Position numbers and translations under genes: made by a program. A DNA stretch of 64,000 nucleotides, taken from NCBI GenBank assembly GCA_902582405.1, contig CACHSA010000006.1, positions 1 through 64,000 on the forward strand, given 5' to 3'. This DNA comes from an uncultured Bacteroidota bacterium. GTDB taxonomy: Bacteria; Bacteroidota; Bacteroidia; Flavobacteriales; Flavobacteriaceae. The notes beneath the pieces were generated by a model. The model made no database searches, had not been told where the DNA came from, and saw nothing but the letters and a program-made list of their open reading frames with translations. Below, one piece after another: positions 60,544 through 64,000 of this stretch (within the stretch, counting starts at the first letter, position 1; each line of letters begins with the position of its first letter).

Positions 60544-61551
60544 TTGGAAAATCATAAAAAACACAAAAGATTTATGCAAAGGTGCTTTGACTTAGCTGTT
60601 AAAAGTCATGGATATACGTATCCAAACCCTCTTGTTGGATGCGTTATAGTAAGCGATAAAAAAATAATATCAGAAAGTTGGCACGAGAGAGCTGGTGAGG
60701 ATCATGCAGAAGTAATTGCAATAAAAAAAATAAAAGAAAAAAGAAAGTTAAAAAAATCAATTCTTTATGTAAATCTTGAACCATGTTGTCACACAGGTAA
60801 AACACCACCTTGCACCGAACTAATCATAAAAAGTGGAATCAAAAATGTTGTTATTGGTTGTCTTGACCCAAACGCTAATGTTAATGGAAAAGGAGTAAAA
60901 GAACTAGTTAAAAATGGAATTAATGTTGTAGTTGGAGTTTGTGAGGAACAAGCTTTAGAATTAAACAAGAGGTTCTTTTGCTTGCATGAAAAAAAAAGAC
61001 CCTATATAATTTTAAAATGGGCAGAATCGAAAGATGGCTTTATTGGTCCAAAAAAAAATACTAAAACTCAGGGTAAAGTTAATTATTTAACAAAAATGAA
61101 GGATAGAGTTTTAGTCCACAAATGGAGAAAAGAAGAAGAATCTATTCTTATTGGAGTTCAAACCCTGATAGATGACAATCCTAAGCTTACAAATAGATAT
61201 TGTCATGGCAGAAGTCCTATCAAAATTATATTCGACCCGAACGACCGTTCAGATAAATGTTCTAACGTATTTAAATCAAATAACTATTTACATCTAACAA
61301 ATAAAATGTTGAAAATTAAAAAAAATAACAAAAACGTTTTTATGGAAAAAGCATTAGAATTTCTATTCAAAAAAGAAATTTCCTCAATTTTAGTAGAGGG
61401 AGGGAGATTTACAATTCAAGAGTTTATAAATCAAAATATTTTTGATGAAATTAGAATATTTAAAACTAATAAAAAATTAAATGAAGGGACCAGAGCCCCA
61501 ATAATTTTAAAAAATATTGAAGAAAAGAAAATTAAAATTTATAAATCATAG
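60544..61551 (+). CDS. ribD: Bifunctional riboflavin deaminase/reductase (TTG start; ATG 60574 is an alternative)
   Basis: HAEVIAI...EPCCHTGKTPPCTELII deaminase motif; C-terminal reductase domain. Confidence 0.93.
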   Translation: MENHKKHKRFMQRCFDLAVKSHGYTYPNPLVGCVIVSDKKIISESWHERAGEDHAEVIAIKKIKEKRKLKKSILYVNLEPCCHTGKTPPCTELIIKSGIKNVVIGCLDPNANVNGKGVKELVKNGINVVVGVCEEQALELNKRFFCLHEKKRPYIILKWAESKDGFIGPKKNTKTQGKVNYLTKMKDRVLVHKWRKEEESILIGVQTLIDDNPKLTNRYCHGRSPIKIIFDPNDRSDKCSNVFKSNNYLHLTNKMLKIKKNNKNVFMEKALEFLFKKEISSILVEGGRFTIQEFINQNIFDEIRIFKTNKKLNEGTRAPIILKNIEEKKIKIYKS

Positions 61552-61955
61552 TTTTTTTTGAAAATTGAAGCTAGTTTTTTAGGTACCCTGACTGGTTTGT
61601 TGGTTACCGAATCTAAAAATGCTAAATGTACTTTTCCAAAACAGATTTGTTTATTCTGGGAAGTTTCAATCTCATAGTTTAATTTTAGCCTTGAGAGAGG
61701 TAATTCTTCAATTCCAACCTTGACTGAAAAAAGGTCATCGAACTTTAAAGGAAATATATATTTTATTTCTGAATAAATTACTGGAAACAAAATACCATTT
61801 TCTTCAATTTTTTTGTAAGAAACACCAAGTTTAGTTAACCAATCAAGTCTTGCCAATTCAAAATATTTTAAATAATTGCTGTGATGAACAAATCCCATTT
61901 GGTCAGTTTCACAATACCTGACTTTTAAAGTAGAAGTTTTAAACTGAAATTTCAA
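61539..61955 (-). CDS. Acyl-CoA thioesterase, YbgC/4HBT family
   Basis: VRYCETDQMGFVHHSNYLKYFELAR. Confidence 0.92.
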   Translation of the reverse strand: MKFQFKTSTLKVRYCETDQMGFVHHSNYLKYFELARLDWLTKLGVSYKKIEENGILFPVIYSEIKYIFPLKFDDLFSVKVGIEELPLSRLKLNYEIETSQNKQICFGKVHLAFLDSVTNKPVRVPKKLASIFKKNYDL

Positions 61956-62111
61956 AAATTGTAAATATTGATAGGCCCATAATTTCTAAAAAAAATAATT
62001 TAAAATCAATACCAAAACTTGTTTTTTTTTATTTATTTTTTCAGCATATTTGATTAATCTAAATTGAAAAAACCAAATCATTATTTAAAAGAAAGTTATA
62101 TAGTATTATAA

Positions 62112-63539
62112 ATGCCACAAACCGCTGAATCTTCTTGGAATAATTGTCTATCTTTTATCAGGGACAACATTCAGCCACAAGCCTACAAGACATGGTTCGA
62201 ACCAATTAAACCATTAAAATTAAGCGACAGTGCTTTAAGTATTCAAGTTCCAAGTAAATTTTTCTATGAATGGTTAGAAGAACACTACATAAAGCTTTTA
62301 AAAATTGCGTTAACAAAAGAGCTAGGTGAATCCGCTCGCCTTGTCTATGTAATTAAAATGGAAAATACTTATGGGAATAGAAAACCATTCACAGAAAGCA
62401 TTCCAAGCAACCAACAAGGAAACTTTCAATCGCAACAAGTAGATGCGCCCCTAAATAGTCTTAATGGTCAACTTAAAAATCCATTTGTAATCCCAGGGAT
62501 TAGAAATTTAAATATTGAATCCCAACTAAATCCTAACTATAATTTTCAAAATTTTTTGGAAGGTGATTCAAATAGGTTAGCAAGATCCGCTGGTATTGCA
62601 GTAGCCAACAAACCAGGGGGCACTTCCTTTAATCCTCTTTTAATTTTTGGAAATGTTGGCTTAGGTAAAACCCATCTAGCACACGCAATAGGCGTAAAAA
62701 TTAAAGATAAATTTCCCGACAAAACTGTATTGTATATTTCTGCTGAAAAATTTACCCAACAATACATAGAATCCGTAAAGAAAAATACAAGGAATGATTT
62801 TATTCACTTTTATCAGATTATCGATATTCTGATAATAGATGATGTTCAGTTTTTATCAGGTAAATCTGGAACCCAAGATGTTTTTTTTCATATTTTCAAC
62901 CATCTCCACCAAAATGGAAAGCAAGTTATTATAACTTCTGACAAAGCCCCTGTAGATATGCAAGATATTGAACAGAGACTTTTGTCAAGATTTAAATGGG
63001 GACTTTCAGCCGAATTACAACAACCAAACTATGAGACAAGATTTTCAATTCTCAAAAATAAATTATATAGAGATGGAGTAGTAATTGACGACGATATTGT
63101 TGATTACATAGCTAAAAATATAAAGAGTAATATTAGAGAATTGGAGGGAGCCATAATTTCTTTAATTGCTCAATCTTCCTTTAACAAGCTAGATGTAACA
63201 ATTGAATTAGCCAAGGAGATTGTAGAAAAGTTTGTTAAAAACACAAAAAGAGAGGTTAGTATTGATTATATTCAGAAAGTAGTTTCAGAGTATTTTCAAA
63301 TGGATGTAGAAACTCTTCAATCAAAAACTAGAAAAAGACATATAGTTCAAGCGAGGCAACTAGCCATGTACTTTGCAAAAAAATTTACCAAAGCATCACT
63401 AGCAAGCATAGGTAGTCAAATTGGTAAAAGAGATCATGCTACTGTTTTACATGCATGCAAAACGGTTGATAACCTTTCTTTTACTGATAAACAATTTAGA
63501 AAGTACGTAGAAGATTTGAATAAAAAATTAACTCTATAA
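62112..63539 (+). CDS. dnaA: Chromosomal replication initiator DnaA
   Basis: NPLLIFGNVGLGKTHLAHAIG, IDDVQFLSGK, KRDHATVLHACKTV. Confidence 0.97.
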   Translation: MPQTAESSWNNCLSFIRDNIQPQAYKTWFEPIKPLKLSDSALSIQVPSKFFYEWLEEHYIKLLKIALTKELGESARLVYVIKMENTYGNRKPFTESIPSNQQGNFQSQQVDAPLNSLNGQLKNPFVIPGIRNLNIESQLNPNYNFQNFLEGDSNRLARSAGIAVANKPGGTSFNPLLIFGNVGLGKTHLAHAIGVKIKDKFPDKTVLYISAEKFTQQYIESVKKNTRNDFIHFYQIIDILIIDDVQFLSGKSGTQDVFFHIFNHLHQNGKQVIITSDKAPVDMQDIEQRLLSRFKWGLSAELQQPNYETRFSILKNKLYRDGVVIDDDIVDYIAKNIKSNIRELEGAIISLIAQSSFNKLDVTIELAKEIVEKFVKNTKREVSIDYIQKVVSEYFQMDVETLQSKTRKRHIVQARQLAMYFAKKFTKASLASIGSQIGKRDHATVLHACKTVDNLSFTDKQFRKYVEDLNKKLTL

Positions 63540-63983
63540 ATGGATAAACCAGGAAATGTTCTTATGGTTTGTCTAGGGAATATTTGCCGGTCACCTTTAG
63601 CAGAAGGGGTTTTTAAAAATATGTCAAGTGATTTAAATGTAAAGGTTGACTCCGCAGGGACTTCAAATTACCACATAAATTTCTGTCCTGACAAAAGAAG
63701 CATAAAAATAGCACAGATGAATGGTATTGATATTAGATTTCAAAAGGCAAGACAACTAAAAATAGAAGATTTTACCAATTTTGATTACATTTTCGCAATG
63801 GACAGACAAAATCTTATTGATATTCGTCAAATTATAAATGAAAATAAAACAAATTGTAAAATTCAACTTTTAAATGATCCCTTTGAAATAGAGGATCCTT
63901 ATTATGGTGATGATAAAGACTTTGAGTTGGTTTACGATCAAATCTATAAGGGATGTAAAAGAGTGATAGACAATTGGAAATAA
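63540..63983 (+). CDS. Low molecular weight protein-tyrosine-phosphatase
   Basis: VCLGNICRSPLAEG P-loop; LNDPFEIEDPYYGD acid loop. Confidence 0.95.
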   Translation: MDKPGNVLMVCLGNICRSPLAEGVFKNMSSDLNVKVDSAGTSNYHINFCPDKRSIKIAQMNGIDIRFQKARQLKIEDFTNFDYIFAMDRQNLIDIRQIINENKTNCKIQLLNDPFEIEDPYYGDDKDFELVYDQIYKGCKRVIDNWK

Positions 63984-64000
63984 AAAAATCAACACTTTAT

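Noticed and set aside
61956-62111. Possible oriC upstream of dnaA
   Set aside because: AT-rich, but I found no TTATNCACA-type DnaA boxes; GC skew could not be computed.

Overview
AT-rich, gene-dense chromosomal window that reads as a marine-type Flavobacteriia (Bacteroidota). This assignment rests on the recognisable protein families (DUF3822, DUF4835, DUF6913, START-like, DUF4212), Bacteroidota-type TAnnTTTG promoter motifs, and protein-level resemblance to flavobacterial GyrA and S1. Content is mostly core genome: gyrA, clpC, thrABC, gcvT, kdsB, rsmD, rnpB (RNase P RNA), dnaX, a sixA-ppk1-ppx cluster, pyrR-pyrB, rpsA, cmk, lon, tandem msrB, lpdA, aroQ, xerD, a two-component system, coaE, fabI, recN, coaBC, rpoZ, bamD, dapA, ligA, prmC, ribD and dnaA. 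There are two tRNAs (Met-CAT and Ser-GCT). I saw no CRISPR array, prophage, IS element, toxin-antitoxin pair or obvious defence island. The strongest unexplained signal is a 13-A homopolymer in dnaX just after the clamp-loader domains, with stop codons immediately downstream in both alternative frames. It looks like a slippage or frameshift switch making a gamma-like protein from the tau gene. Other notable points are a ~132-aa lysine-rich N-terminal extension on ribosomal protein S1, a ~56-aa insertion in GyrA, a perfect palindrome at the lon start, an inverted repeat in the rpsA leader, and an uncharacterised membrane protein + DUF3822 pair coupled to rsmD. No searches or alignments were run; homology statements come from recognising motifs and families.
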